Assembly (NCBI GenBank): GCA_022768065.1 | Contig: JALELS010000017.1 | Span: 62,001-126,000, forward strand | Length of the DNA stretch: 64,000 bases | From: Ruminococcus sp. | GTDB taxonomy: Bacteria; Bacillota; Clostridia; Oscillospirales; Acutalibacteraceae | Reading direction: 5' to 3' | Shown here: positions 51,251-59,915 of the stretch, piece after piece | Position numbering within the stretch: position 1 is the stretch's first letter | Layout of the letters: every line of letters begins with the position of its first letter | Notes under the pieces: model-generated | The model's input: only the letters and a program-made list of their open reading frames with translations | The model's database searches: none | Told to the model about the DNA's origin: nothing | Made by a program: the position numbers and the translations under genes

Positions 51251-52713
51251 ATATGGGCAAAAGGACTGAGAGCAAACGCTTTATAAGTATAAGGCTGCGG
51301 CTGTTTTTGCAGGTCGGCGCCATAGTGCTGCTTGCCGTGACGCTGATACTCGCGCTCAACAAATGGTATCTATCGTCGATATACATACTCAATCAAAAGC
51401 GCACCATGCAGTCTCTTGCGGAGGAAATTGACACTTATGACGTTTCCGCCGCCGATTACAGCTCTAAAATCGCATTGCTCGAAAAAGACAACGGCGTTAC
51501 CATAGACGTATATATGTCTGACGGCACTCCCCTTTACTACGGTGCCGTGCCTACCGGTATAACCGGAGGTAAAATAGTGATAAGGGACCGGCACGACAAT
51601 CCCGACGGCTCTTTCTTTGAAATTCAGGAAAACGCTATGAGCGACACGCAATTCATAGTCTACGGAAAAAGTCTTAAATTCGGCGGAGACCTTGAGATGT
51701 ACAGCAAAAAAACGACGATAGACTCATATGCCGATACAGCCATAAACGTAATGCTTATAACCAGCATACTCGCTCTTTGCGCCACGCTTGTTGCAATATA
51801 TTTTTACTCAAAGAAATTTACAAAGCCGCTTATTGAAATGAGCAGCGTCACCGGCGGCATGGCAGATATGGACTTCTCAAAGAAATGCGAATACGGCGGA
51901 AACGATGAAATAGGCACTTTGGCAAGCAGTATAAACGAGCTGTCCGATTCGCTCAACAGCACGCTTGTCGATTTAAACGAGAAAAACCGCAGGTTGCAGG
52001 AGGATATAGAGAAAGAACAGCAGCTCGACAAAATCCGCAAGGATTTTATCTCTAATGTTTCGCACGAGTTGAAAACTCCGATTTCAATAATACAGGGCTA
52101 TTCGGAGGGTGCCAAGCTGATGCTCGACAGCGGCGACACAAAAGGTGCTTCGGAATATTGTGAAATAATAACCGACGAAACTCACAAGATGAATATGCTC
52201 GTTTTACAGCTTCTCGAGCTTTCAATGTATGAATCAGGTAACGTCAAGCTCAGTATGGATAAGATAGACATTCGCGCAGCCGCTGAAGAATACGGCGAAG
52301 AAAACCGATTAAAATTTGAGAGCAAGGGAATCAAATTTATAAATGATATTCCGAGCGACTGCTTCGGACTCGGCGACAGCGTTAAAATACGAATGGTATT
52401 TAACAACTACATATCGAACGCCTGCTCACACGTTTCGGGCGACAACATTATAAGAGTCTATAAAGGGCAAAGCTTCGACGAAGGCAGTATACGTATTTGC
52501 GTATACAACAGCGGAAGCCATATAGACAGCGATGATATGGATAAAATATGGATAAGCTTTTACCGCGCCGACAAGTCACATTCGCGCGCAGAGGGGCGTT
52601 TCGGACTCGGCCTTTCGATAGTCGGCGCAATACAAAAGCTGCACGGTGAAAAATACGGCGTCGAAAACACGGACGACGGAGTTGTATTTTGGTTTGATAT
52701 AAAAAAAGCCTGA
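51247..52713 (+). CDS. Sensor histidine kinase
   Basis: A 488-aa membrane kinase partner of the preceding regulator. It has TM1 (about 20-38), an extracellular sensor domain (about 40-160), TM2 (about 165-187), HAMP, a HisKA helix with the phospho-His in FISNVSHELKTP, and an HATPase domain with N-box VFNNYISNACSH and G-boxes ending GLGLSIVGAI. ATG 51253 is an alternative start. The extracellular loop suggests sensing at the cell surface. Confidence 0.95.
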   Translation: MNMGKRTESKRFISIRLRLFLQVGAIVLLAVTLILALNKWYLSSIYILNQKRTMQSLAEEIDTYDVSAADYSSKIALLEKDNGVTIDVYMSDGTPLYYGAVPTGITGGKIVIRDRHDNPDGSFFEIQENAMSDTQFIVYGKSLKFGGDLEMYSKKTTIDSYADTAINVMLITSILALCATLVAIYFYSKKFTKPLIEMSSVTGGMADMDFSKKCEYGGNDEIGTLASSINELSDSLNSTLVDLNEKNRRLQEDIEKEQQLDKIRKDFISNVSHELKTPISIIQGYSEGAKLMLDSGDTKGASEYCEIITDETHKMNMLVLQLLELSMYESGNVKLSMDKIDIRAAAEEYGEENRLKFESKGIKFINDIPSDCFGLGDSVKIRMVFNNYISNACSHVSGDNIIRVYKGQSFDEGSIRICVYNSGSHIDSDDMDKIWISFYRADKSHSRAEGRFGLGLSIVGAIQKLHGEKYGVENTDDGVVFWFDIKKA

Positions 52714-52732
52714 GTTTGCGGAGGTGAATATT

Positions 52733-53434
52733 TTGCTTAAATTTGCGGATAGGCTTCTTTCCGTCTTTTTCCCAAAAAGGTGCAAATACTGCGGAGAATT
52801 GATAGTCCCGGAAAAAGACATCTGTGAAAATTGCGAAAGCTCCATGCCGCGTATTTTGCCTCCGTACTGCCCTTTTTGCGGTCACAGCAAAGAGGACTGC
52901 TCCTGCAAGCAGGCAAAAAGCGAATATTCCGCCGTCGCCGCTCCGTTTTACTATGAGGGCGCCGCCAAAGCCGCCATACACCGCCTGAAATTTGAGGGAA
53001 AAGATTTTGTCGCACGCACTCTCGCGCAGGATATGGCAAAAACCGTAAAAGAGCAATACGGCGAAAAGGAATTTGACATAATAACCTTTGTGCCGTTTTC
53101 AAAAGCCGAAAAACACGACAGGGAATTTAACCAGAGCGAGCTTTTGGCAAAATGGCTCGGCGAGGAGCTTTGTTTGCCGTGTCGGGAGATGCTCGTAAAG
53201 CTCTATGATGTTCCGCGCCAACATACGCTTCCGGGAAACAAACGGCGCGGCAATGTATTCGGCATATTCGCGACAGCGGAAGAATTTGCGGAGCTTGACG
53301 GCAAAACAATACTCCTTGCAGACGACATAAAGACCACCGGCTCCACGCTTTCGGAGTGTGCCAAAATGCTGAAGCTCGCCGGAGCAAAAGAGGTTTGCGC
53401 CGTAACCGCCGCCATAGCTAAAAAGATAGGATAA
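52733..53434 (+). CDS. comFC: ComF-family phosphoribosyltransferase-like protein
   Basis: A 233-aa protein. A four-Cys zinc-ribbon-like segment (CKYCGE and CENC, then CPFCGHSKEDCSC) precedes a phosphoribosyltransferase fold with LLADDIKTTGSTLSEC, the PRPP-binding motif. ComFC proteins are needed for DNA uptake in competent bacteria, and many non-competent species keep them. The start is TTG 52733, 6 bases after GGAGGTG; GTG 52724 is an alternative. It is 19 bases after the kinase and probably co-transcribed. Confidence 0.9.
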   Translation: MLKFADRLLSVFFPKRCKYCGELIVPEKDICENCESSMPRILPPYCPFCGHSKEDCSCKQAKSEYSAVAAPFYYEGAAKAAIHRLKFEGKDFVARTLAQDMAKTVKEQYGEKEFDIITFVPFSKAEKHDREFNQSELLAKWLGEELCLPCREMLVKLYDVPRQHTLPGNKRRGNVFGIFATAEEFAELDGKTILLADDIKTTGSTLSECAKMLKLAGAKEVCAVTAAIAKKIG

Positions 53435-53657
53435 CGGTATTGCATTTTACATATGCGATTGCAACTGATAAGCTAAACGCAAATTTCAAAAACGGCAATA
53501 ATTAAAACATTAGTCTGATACTCGCCCGAAGTTTCGCAGTTCATCGTTTTTAGATATATATTAACTACAATTGTGCTGATACGTAACACTTTTTTCTGCT
53601 TGCCGCCTCAAATTTGTCAAATACCGTTTTATTCGACAAAACTGCCCAAAAAATGAA
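53435..53657. other. AT-rich non-coding stretch
   Basis: No credible frame, no strong hairpin. It lies between the ComF gene and the promoter at 53658. Confidence 0.6.
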
Positions 53658-53686
53658 TTGACAAGCAGGGTAATTTCGGTTAATAT
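53658..53686 (+). promoter_or_regulatory. Promoter of non-coding RNA candidate
   Basis: Perfect TTGACA (53658-53663), a 17-base spacer and TAATAT (53681-53686). Confidence 0.7.
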
Positions 53687-53692
53687 TGTTGT

Positions 53693-53883
53693 GTAATCTT
53701 ACTTTGTTAATATTTTACATGGTGAACCCTGTATGGGCGATACTGCCGATGCGGACAAAAAAGAGGGCAAACCCCTACGGCGGATTTCAAGGGTTAATAA
53801 TAAAACTTTCAAGTGCGGCAAATTAAAAAATTTTAAATTTACGCACGGATAATATCTATGATATTGTCCGATTTTTATTTTTC
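53693..53883 (+). ncRNA. Non-coding RNA candidate, possibly raiA-motif
   Basis: A self-contained unit of about 190 nt: promoter, then a sequence with no credible frame but several complementary GC-rich islands (ATGGTGAACCCTGTATGGGC, GCCGATGCGG, GAGGGCAAACCCCTACGGCGG read in parts), and a terminator. The GC-rich core inside AT-rich flanks is typical of structured RNAs. raiA-motif RNAs in Firmicutes are of similar size and often lie next to comF genes, which suggests that class, but I cannot confirm its consensus by eye and no raiA gene follows. Confidence 0.5.
53846..53883 (+). terminator. Terminator of the RNA candidate
   Basis: CGGATAATATC / GATATTGTCCG 11-bp stem with one G-U pair and a TAT loop, then ATTTTTATTTTT. 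From 53884 to 54118 I see only AT-rich sequence. Confidence 0.85.
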
Positions 53884-54118
53884 ATTACTTTTCGGCAGGT
53901 TTACCAGTATCTTCTGCGGAAGAATTTACTCTATTGCTTACATTTGATTTTTGAACTGCGCTCCGCAAAGCTGTTTTGGTTCTGCAAATAAGCTTAACGA
54001 ATAAATAAACATGTTAAGATATAAGTATTTTAATATGTTTAATATCTAAACTAAGCGGATTTTAATTTATCCAAATGCTTCCAAGTTATTTAAAAAGTGC
54101 CGTTGTATCCGAGCGACG

Positions 54119-54358
54119 GTGATTTATGTGGGTTTAACGCACTCTTCGCCATTTGCGTATACCTACGCCGATAAAACAAATTACCTTGCGGGTGTTAAGC
54201 ACAAATTTGCACTCGACGAGCAAACCGTCGGTTATCGTTACGGTAATTTAAGTATCGGTGAAATGCCCGACCAAATATACGGCGTTACGCGGAACGGCAT
54301 AAAAAAGGAGATAACAAATAATACGATTACATTTCAGAACTTAATACACGCAAGATAA
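54119..54358 (+). CDS. Doubtful ORF, possible gene remnant, 79 aa
   Basis: A GTG-initiated 79-aa frame with no clear ribosome site. The composition (many Tyr, Gly, Asn; GLTHSSPFAYTYADKTN) is protein-like, and the frame stays open to 54358, so it may be the 3' part of a decayed gene. No family is recognised. Confidence 0.25.
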   Translation: MIYVGLTHSSPFAYTYADKTNYLAGVKHKFALDEQTVGYRYGNLSIGEMPDQIYGVTRNGIKKEITNNTITFQNLIHAR

Positions 54359-54398
54359 AAAAGTTAAAATCATATTGAAAAAAAGAAAGTGAGATAAT

Positions 54399-54950
54399 AT
54401 GGATATTATAAACAGCATAAAATTTTGCCGAGACAACCGAAAGGTTGCAAGCGTATACCTTGATAAAGAGGACACGTGCCATCATCTGACGGGATATATC
54501 ACCGCCTGTAATAATGACGAGGTGCTGATAGCCCACATTAACACACGTGGTGAATATGACGGATTTGTATATGAATATGCAAGCAATGTTTATCGTGTTG
54601 ATTATGACGGAGAGTATGAAGATAAAATCGGGACGCTGTATAAATTAAAACATCAAAGTCACCCGCAATTTGAACCTGATGAAGAAAACATTCTCTTTTC
54701 ATTGCTGAAATTTGCCGAAAACAGCGAATTTTTGGTTTCGTTAGAGGATGAAGAAAACAACGTAATCGGTTTTTTGAAAAGCTTTTCCGACACTCAAATT
54801 GAGCTTGAAACCGTAAACGACTACGGTAAATACAGCGGTGTTACCGTAATTGATTTAGAAATGGTAGAAACCATTTCCGTTGACACCGATTATGAGCAAG
54901 ACATTAAATTGTTGGCAGAGAATAATGCAGAGAGCGGTTCTGTGTGTTGA
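54399..54950 (+). CDS. Unknown protein with an internal duplication, 183 aa
   Basis: An acidic 183-aa protein made of two similar halves. Residues about 8-72 (KFCRDNRKVASVYLDKED...GYITACNNDEVLI) align with 105-172 (KFAENSEFLVSLEDEEN...GFLKSFSDTQIEL). Each ends in a G-x-Y/K-x-G plus Val/Ile-rich strand and a D-x-D/E-Y-E-x-K/D-I segment. The strand pattern suggests a small beta-barrel (SH3/Sm-like) repeated twice. AAAGAAAGTGAG precedes the ATG. It is conserved-looking but unassigned; possibly an RNA- or protein-binding module. Confidence 0.7.
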   Translation: MDIINSIKFCRDNRKVASVYLDKEDTCHHLTGYITACNNDEVLIAHINTRGEYDGFVYEYASNVYRVDYDGEYEDKIGTLYKLKHQSHPQFEPDEENILFSLLKFAENSEFLVSLEDEENNVIGFLKSFSDTQIELETVNDYGKYSGVTVIDLEMVETISVDTDYEQDIKLLAENNAESGSVC

Positions 54951-55047
54951 AAAAAGCAAGGAATAAATTTCTTAATTACCGCCGGAAAATCCATATCGGG
55001 AAAAATCGGTATGCATTTAATATGTAAGACTTTTGTTTCAAGCACAA

Positions 55048-55082
55048 AAAATCCCTGCTATCATTTTGATAGCAGGGATTTT
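55048..55082. terminator. Bidirectional terminator
   Basis: A 16-bp perfect stem AAAATCCCTGCTATCA / TGATAGCAGGGATTTT with a TTT loop between convergent genes. Confidence 0.9.
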
Positions 55083-55101
55083 GCAGCTAAGAAGCTTTAT
55101 T

Positions 55102-55899
55102 TCAGCTGCAAATTGAGCTGATAATTTTTTCCGCGTCAAACGGCTCGCCGAAATGATTTCTATATTTCGACTTTAATATATATACCGTTACCTTATCGCT
55201 GCTTTCCGCTACGATACTGAAATATGACGAAGACTGCATTTCAAATTTGTCTGTGTAATTACAGTATTTATATCGGTAATCGCCATTGGTTCCGTCTGTA
55301 TATTTAATGCTTTTTCCGCCGACCGAGGTCTCCCTTAACAGTTCTTTTTCAAGCCTTTTCTTAATAAGCTTTCGCGATGCCGCCGTTCCGCCGGTATACT
55401 CATATACGGTAGCTGTATAATAGTTATAGCTGCCGTCGCTTTTAGAATAATTATCAACAGTATAATAACCGCTTAAAAAGCCATTTGAATACAGCTCATT
55501 ATCCGAACGCTCAGCCTCGTAATCAGACAAATCGACAAAATTACCCAAGCTGTATTTACTCTCGGCGGCTTCTTTATAGCTGCTCGTCTTTTCGCTGCCC
55601 GAATTTACAAATGCCGCGGCAAAAAACGACACAGAGAAAACCACGCAGAAAGCCGCTATACATAAGGAGCTTATCTTAAGCGCGGATTTTATTTTTGCGT
55701 CATTGACAAAAATGTAAGCGATATAGCAAATTATTCCGGGTATCAAAATTATGCTCGGTATAATCAGTTCAAAGGTATCAACAACAATATATATCGGTGT
55801 TGTTGTCACTTGGTTTTTGACAAAAGCCCAAAGGAGCCCCAATAACACCACTGCAATTAAAACGACGACGAGATTTTTAATTGATTTCTTTTTATCCAT
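55102..55899 (-). CDS. Membrane protein of unknown function, 265 aa
   Basis: A 265-aa protein starting MDKKKSIKNLVVVLI with three membrane helices (about 9-28, 42-65, 74-100) and a C-terminal extracytoplasmic domain of about 160 residues rich in Tyr and Ser (SKSDGSYNYYTATVYEYTGG, 20 residues). GGGGG lies upstream of ATG 55899. No family is recognised; the outer domain is strand-rich and may bind a ligand. Confidence 0.65.
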   Translation of the reverse strand: MDKKKSIKNLVVVLIAVVLLGLLWAFVKNQVTTTPIYIVVDTFELIIPSIILIPGIICYIAYIFVNDAKIKSALKISSLCIAAFCVVFSVSFFAAAFVNSGSEKTSSYKEAAESKYSLGNFVDLSDYEAERSDNELYSNGFLSGYYTVDNYSKSDGSYNYYTATVYEYTGGTAASRKLIKKRLEKELLRETSVGGKSIKYTDGTNGDYRYKYCNYTDKFEMQSSSYFSIVAESSDKVTVYILKSKYRNHFGEPFDAEKIISSICS

Positions 55900-55940
55900 A
55901 TTAACCCCCACAATTAACATACAAATAACACCGTACCGTG

Positions 55941-56387
55941 TTACTTCTCCATTAAATAATTCGTCAAAGCGATTCCGTGCCGGATGACCTCTTGCTCTTT
56001 AACAACACGATAGCCTCTGTGTTGAAAAAAAGATTTTGCAGTAACAGATGAATATGTTGTGACGGTCTTTCCTTTTACGGACTGCTCCAGCTTATCACAA
56101 ATAGCGGACGCAATACCCTGCCCCTGACAGTCCTTGTGAACATAGAGCCTGTCAAGGTATCCGCTTTTATCTATATCACCAAATCCGACTATTGTTCCGT
56201 CATTCTCGGCAATTATCGTTTTATGCTTCAGGAAAGAGCTGTTCCACTCCCGTAAATCCACTTTACCCGTTGCCCAAGCACTTAACTGCTCTCCGGTATA
56301 GTCCTTTGCATTTACGCTGTGAACCGTATTATAGAATAATTTTGCCATCTGTTCACAGTCGGACGGAAGATATTCCCGAAGCTTCAT
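55941..56387 (-). CDS. GNAT-family N-acetyltransferase
   Basis: A 148-aa acetyltransferase with the standard elements: MKLREYLPSDCEQMAKLFYN opening (20 residues), GFGDIDKSGYLDRLYVHKD strand, the acetyl-CoA loop CQGQGIASAICDKLE, and a C-terminal FFQHRGYRVVKEQEV. The PhnO/YafP-like layout suggests a small-molecule amine substrate. It lies 15 bases downstream of the 68-aa membrane gene and 41 bases before the 265-aa gene, all leftward. Confidence 0.85.
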   Translation of the reverse strand: MKLREYLPSDCEQMAKLFYNTVHSVNAKDYTGEQLSAWATGKVDLREWNSSFLKHKTIIAENDGTIVGFGDIDKSGYLDRLYVHKDCQGQGIASAICDKLEQSVKGKTVTTYSSVTAKSFFQHRGYRVVKEQEVIRHGIALTNYLMEK

Positions 56388-56402
56388 TTTTGCCCTCTCA
56401 AA

Positions 56403-56609
56403 TTACTTTTTGTTTTTCTCTTTGTTTTTCGCCATATAGGAGACTATCAAAATTATGCTGACAAGATTGCAGCCTATCGACAATCCCAAAAGCAAGCCGC
56501 TGCTGAAATCGCCGAAACTGCTCGTTTCATTACCCGAAAATGCTGTATATGCCAAATTTAATATGTTGCCCAGAACCATCAAAATTATTCCGACTTTTAA
56601 GTTTTTCAT
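56403..56609 (-). CDS. Small two-helix membrane protein, 68 aa
   Basis: A 68-aa protein starting MKNLKVGIILMVLGNIL at ATG 56609 after GAGAGG; the upstream extension is non-coding. Two membrane helices (about 6-22 and 39-60) and a Lys-rich tail (KNKEKNKK). The function is unknown; it is probably transcribed with the acetyltransferase. Confidence 0.6.
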   Translation of the reverse strand: MKNLKVGIILMVLGNILNLAYTAFSGNETSSFGDFSSGLLLGLSIGCNLVSIILIVSYMAKNKEKNKK

Positions 56610-56818
56610 AAACGAGCCTCTCTTTCTTTCGTTGCGGCTCCCCTTTTGAGGAAACCTCTGTCTACTCAAATTATATAAAAAGTTTCGGTTAAAGTCAAAT
56701 TTCAATTTATCTGTACGGTTTTCCAACGTTTTTACTGTAATTCACAAGCATTTTTTCGGGACTTGCAAATACGGCTTTTAGTATTCATATTCATAATATG
56801 AAAGAGAGGTCGATTTTA

Positions 56819-57505
56819 ATGTTTTTGGAACTTTTATCCGCTATAAGCACAAAAATGCTTTATTTGATTCTCCATATAGAAAATGCGGGGTCATTTCCGA
56901 AGCCGCTGTCCGCAAAAGAAGAAAAAAAGGCTCTTGAGCAGATGGCTTCGGGCGATAAAAACGCCAAAGACCGCCTGATAGAGCACAATCTGCGGCTCGT
57001 GGCGCACATTATAAAAAAATACTATTCAAATTACTCCGACCAAGAGGATCTTATTTCAATCGGCACAATAGGTCTTATAAAGGGCATAAACACCTTTGAC
57101 TACACCAAAGGCACGCGCCTTGCCACGTATGCCTCGCGCTGTATAGAAAACGAAATACTTATGCACTTCCGCAATCAAAAAAAATCGGCGCAGGATATTT
57201 CCATGAGCGAACCTATCGACACCGATTCGGAAGGAAATCCCCTGACGCTGTCGGACATAGTCTATACCGACGACACGATTGCGGACGATATAGATAAAAA
57301 GGTCAAAATAGAAAAACTGCGCGAATATATAGACGATATGGACGACGCACGCGACAGAGAGATAATAGTCAAAAGATACGGCTTAGGTATGTCAAAACCG
57401 CTGACGCAACGCGAGATAGCCGCCGAAATGGGAATTTCTCGCTCATATGTTTCGAGGATAGAAAAACGTGCGTTAAAAAAGCTCAGAGACAGATTTGACG
57501 AATAA
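56819..57505 (+). CDS. sigK: RNA polymerase sigma-K factor with pro-sequence
   Basis: A 228-aa late mother-cell sigma factor. After a hydrophobic 20-25-residue leader (FLELLSAISTKMLYLILHI) comes SFPKPLSAKEEKKAL, the sigma-K N-terminus, then region 2 (LIEHNLRLVAHIIKKY, DLISIGTIGLIKGI, LATYASRCIENEILMHF) and region 4 helix-turn-helix (TQREIAAEMGISRSYVSRIEKRA in part). The gene is continuous, not split by a skin element. The leader resembles the Bacillus pro-sequence removed by SpoIVFB. The start at 56819 follows GAGAGG. Confidence 0.93.
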   Translation: MFLELLSAISTKMLYLILHIENAGSFPKPLSAKEEKKALEQMASGDKNAKDRLIEHNLRLVAHIIKKYYSNYSDQEDLISIGTIGLIKGINTFDYTKGTRLATYASRCIENEILMHFRNQKKSAQDISMSEPIDTDSEGNPLTLSDIVYTDDTIADDIDKKVKIEKLREYIDDMDDARDREIIVKRYGLGMSKPLTQREIAAEMGISRSYVSRIEKRALKKLRDRFDE

Positions 57506-57511
57506 AAAGGC

Positions 57512-57540
57512 AAAAAAAATAGCCCCCCTATTGGGGAACT
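57512..57540 (-). terminator. 5S rRNA terminator
   Basis: On the minus strand AGTTCCCC / GGGGGGCT with an AATA loop, then T8. It also faces the sigK 3' end. Confidence 0.8.
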
Positions 57541-57553
57541 ACTTTCATAAAAT

Positions 57554-57669
<116 letters not shown>

Positions 57670-57715
57670 TTTTGAGAAACTTTGTTTTTGAACTCATCTC
57701 TCAAGTGCGAGAGTT

Positions 57716-57744
57716 AGTATATCACAAGGTTTCTCAAATTGCAA
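57716..57744 (-). promoter_or_regulatory. 5S rRNA promoter
   Basis: On the minus strand TTGCAA (57744-57739), a 17-base spacer and TATACT (57721-57716). A 9-base inverted repeat TTGAGAAAC (57673-57681) / GTTTCTCAA (57729-57737) spans the start site and could be an operator. Confidence 0.75.
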
Positions 57745-57789
57745 GTGTTTTTTTTCAAAAAAGTTTAAAAAATTTTAATATTTTTTAAA

Positions 57790-58290
57790 TTATTCCGAAA
57801 TAAGCGTTTTTTCGATTGTGCCGACGTAAATTCTGTGGTAATCTTTATTAGGATACCATTTTTCAATTGAGCTGTCCAAAAATCCGTCGGGAGTCATATC
57901 TTTAAACGCTACCTTTTTGCAGACAAGCACTTTTTTAGCCTGCTTAAATGTGACGGCATTATCTACATATTCGGGAACAAGACCCGTCTCGGCAGCCTTA
58001 TCGATATCCCTGCCCGATTTTGCACCGCATATGCCGAGCTCCTTTTTATATTCGCCGTCGAAGAACGAGAGCGTGAACTCATCGTATTTTTCCATAAATT
58101 CGAGGGTATATCTCTGAGGACGGACAAAAACAAACACTACATCCTTGCCCCAAAGCTCGCCTACGCCGCCCCACGAAACGGTCATAGTGTTCCAATCGCC
58201 CTCTTTGCCGGCGGTCAGAAGAGCCCAGTCATCGCCTATCATTTGTATCGGCGAACGGTCAAGGTCACGCACGTTTATTTCTTTAAACAT
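57790..58290 (-). CDS. Flavin reductase family protein
   Basis: A 166-aa FMN-binding split-barrel protein: WALLTAGKEGDWNTMTVSWGG is the FMN-phosphate loop segment (in part TAGKEGDWNTMT), then VFVFVRPQRYT and LSFFDGEYKKELGICGAKSGRD typical of the family. It reduces free flavin or partners with an oxygenase or electron carrier; the partner is unknown. The start at 58290 is chosen over 58299 because GGAG then has 9-base spacing. Confidence 0.88.
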   Translation of the reverse strand: MFKEINVRDLDRSPIQMIGDDWALLTAGKEGDWNTMTVSWGGVGELWGKDVVFVFVRPQRYTLEFMEKYDEFTLSFFDGEYKKELGICGAKSGRDIDKAAETGLVPEYVDNAVTFKQAKKVLVCKKVAFKDMTPDGFLDSSIEKWYPNKDYHRIYVGTIEKTLISE

Positions 58291-58351
58291 ATTTATCAAC
58301 TCCGTTAAAACATTTCTTTTTATAATATATTACGAAACGAGGAAAAAATCA

Positions 58352-59020
58352 ATGACAGAAGTAAAAGGTTTTTTAAGAGATTTCAGGCTCAGCGTGCCCG
58401 AAGCCATTTACGCCTGCAACGGCATTAAAATATGCGGCAGACGAATAAAATCGGTGCTGTTTTCAACCGACGTCAGCATAATAAGAAATTCCAACGCCGA
58501 CGCGGTTATCGCCGTTTATCCGTTTACGCCTCAGCCCGTCATCACGCAGGCGGTAATGATGGCGGCGGACACGCCCGTATTTGTCGGAATAGGCGGCGGT
58601 CTTACAAAGGGAGAGAGAGTTCTCGGCCTCGGCAGACACGCCGAATATCAGGGCGCGTTCGGTGTGGTTGTAAATGCCCCTACCCCAAACGAAACCATAA
58701 AGGAGCTTAAAGAGGCTCTCGACATACCCGTTATTGTCACCGTGGTTTCGGAGGAGGACGATATTGCCGGAAGAATAGAAGCCGGAGCCGAAATTTTTAA
58801 CGTATCGGCAGCGTCAAAGACGCCTGAGCTCATCTTAAAAATCCGCGAAAAATACCCGAACATACCGATAATGGCAACCGGCGGACCCACCGATGAAACC
58901 ATTAAAGCCACAATAGCCGCCGGAGCAAACGCCGTAACATGGACGCCGCCCACAAACGGAGAAGTCTTTAAAGACATTATGGACGCTTACCGCAAGCATC
59001 AGGAGCACCCGAAATATTAA
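58352..59020 (+). CDS. TIM-barrel protein (ThiG/nitronate-type phosphate site), function unknown
   Basis: A 222-aa predicted beta-alpha barrel. Successive strand motifs are clear: ADAVIAVYPF, TPVFVGIGGGL, GAFGVVVNAP, IPVIVTVVSEED, AEIFNVSAAS, IPIMATGGPTDETI and ANAVTWTPP. The late Gly-rich GGPT turn is like a phosphate-binding loop. Proteins of this kind are often labelled hydrolase without evidence. The start at 58352 follows ACGAGG; the longer frame to 58145 overlaps the divergent gene. Confidence 0.7.
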   Translation: MTEVKGFLRDFRLSVPEAIYACNGIKICGRRIKSVLFSTDVSIIRNSNADAVIAVYPFTPQPVITQAVMMAADTPVFVGIGGGLTKGERVLGLGRHAEYQGAFGVVVNAPTPNETIKELKEALDIPVIVTVVSEEDDIAGRIEAGAEIFNVSAASKTPELILKIREKYPNIPIMATGGPTDETIKATIAAGANAVTWTPPTNGEVFKDIMDAYRKHQEHPKY

Positions 59021-59023
59021 ATA

Positions 59024-59533
59024 TCACTCGTCCCACTCATAGTCGCGAAGCTTACCCTCGCACAGAAGCTTAGGATAATTCCACTGGCGCAAAACCTCAT
59101 ACACGCCTATTGCCACGGAATTTGAGAGATTAAGGCTGCGCGCGTCGGGATTATTGAGCATAGGTATTCTCACACAGGTCTGCGGATTATCGTGTAAAAG
59201 ATTTTCCGGCAGGCCTTTTGTCTCTTTGCCGAAAAACAAATACACATTATCGGGATATTCTACGTCGGTGTGACGATGCTTCGCCTTTGTTGTAAAATAG
59301 TAAAAATTTCCGTTGTCCGGATTTTTGCGAAAGAACTCTTCAAGGCTCTCATAATATGTTATATCCAAAAGATGCCAGTAATCGAGCCCTGCGCGCTTTA
59401 ACTTTCTGTCGTCTATCTTAAATCCCATAGGACCGACAAGGTGCAGCCTGGCTCCGGTAAGAGCGCAGGTACGTGCCACGTTTCCTGTGTTTTGAGGAAT
59501 TTCCGGTTCGACCATAACCACATTCAATATCAT
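59024..59533 (-). CDS. trmL: tRNA (cytidine(34)-2'-O)-methyltransferase
   Basis: A 169-aa SPOUT-class methyltransferase that modifies the wobble base of tRNA-Leu. VEPEIPQNTGNVARTC (motif 1 with Asn and Arg), LVGPMGFKIDDRKLKRAGLDYW, then LFFGKETKGLP (motif 2) and IPMLNNPDARSLNLSNSVAI (20 residues, trefoil-knot motif 3) are all present. Convergent with the TIM-barrel gene, 3 bases apart. The start at 59533 follows GGTGAT. Confidence 0.96.
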   Translation of the reverse strand: MILNVVMVEPEIPQNTGNVARTCALTGARLHLVGPMGFKIDDRKLKRAGLDYWHLLDITYYESLEEFFRKNPDNGNFYYFTTKAKHRHTDVEYPDNVYLFFGKETKGLPENLLHDNPQTCVRIPMLNNPDARSLNLSNSVAIGVYEVLRQWNYPKLLCEGKLRDYEWDE

Positions 59534-59666
59534 TTTTATCACCGTTTAAAAAATTTTTCAAAAACAATTTTACCATATTTTTCAAAAATATAAAGAACTA
59601 AACAGTATTTTTACCGTCCGTTTTGCACAAGATACTAATACAACTTTTAAAACGGAGGAAAAAATA

Positions 59667-59852
59667 ATGAATAACAACATGAATTCGGCAATGAAAACAG
59701 TAGGCGTGAGTCTCGCGGTGGGAACTGCCGCGGCGGTTATGTCAACCGCGGTTAAATCCTCTTCGAGAAAACGTAAGATGAAGAAAGCCGCAAAAAAGGC
59801 CGCAAATACCATAAACACCATTGTCGACAATATGCAGGATATGATAAGATAA
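59667..59852 (+). CDS. Small basic membrane-associated protein, 61 aa
   Basis: A 61-aa protein with an Ala/Val/Gly-rich hydrophobic segment (about 11-30, VGVSLAVGTAAAVMSTAV) followed by a strongly basic stretch (SSRKRKMKKAAKKAA) and an amphipathic end. GGAGG is 9 bases before the ATG. A similar plan occurs in small Clostridia proteins of unknown role. The minus-strand frame over the same DNA is a shadow. Confidence 0.6.
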   Translation: MNNNMNSAMKTVGVSLAVGTAAAVMSTAVKSSSRKRKMKKAAKKAANTINTIVDNMQDMIR

Positions 59853-59915
59853 TCATATATGCGAAGTCCCGCGCAAGGCGGTTTTTGCCGCTTTGCTACA
59901 TAGGAGGAACAAAAG

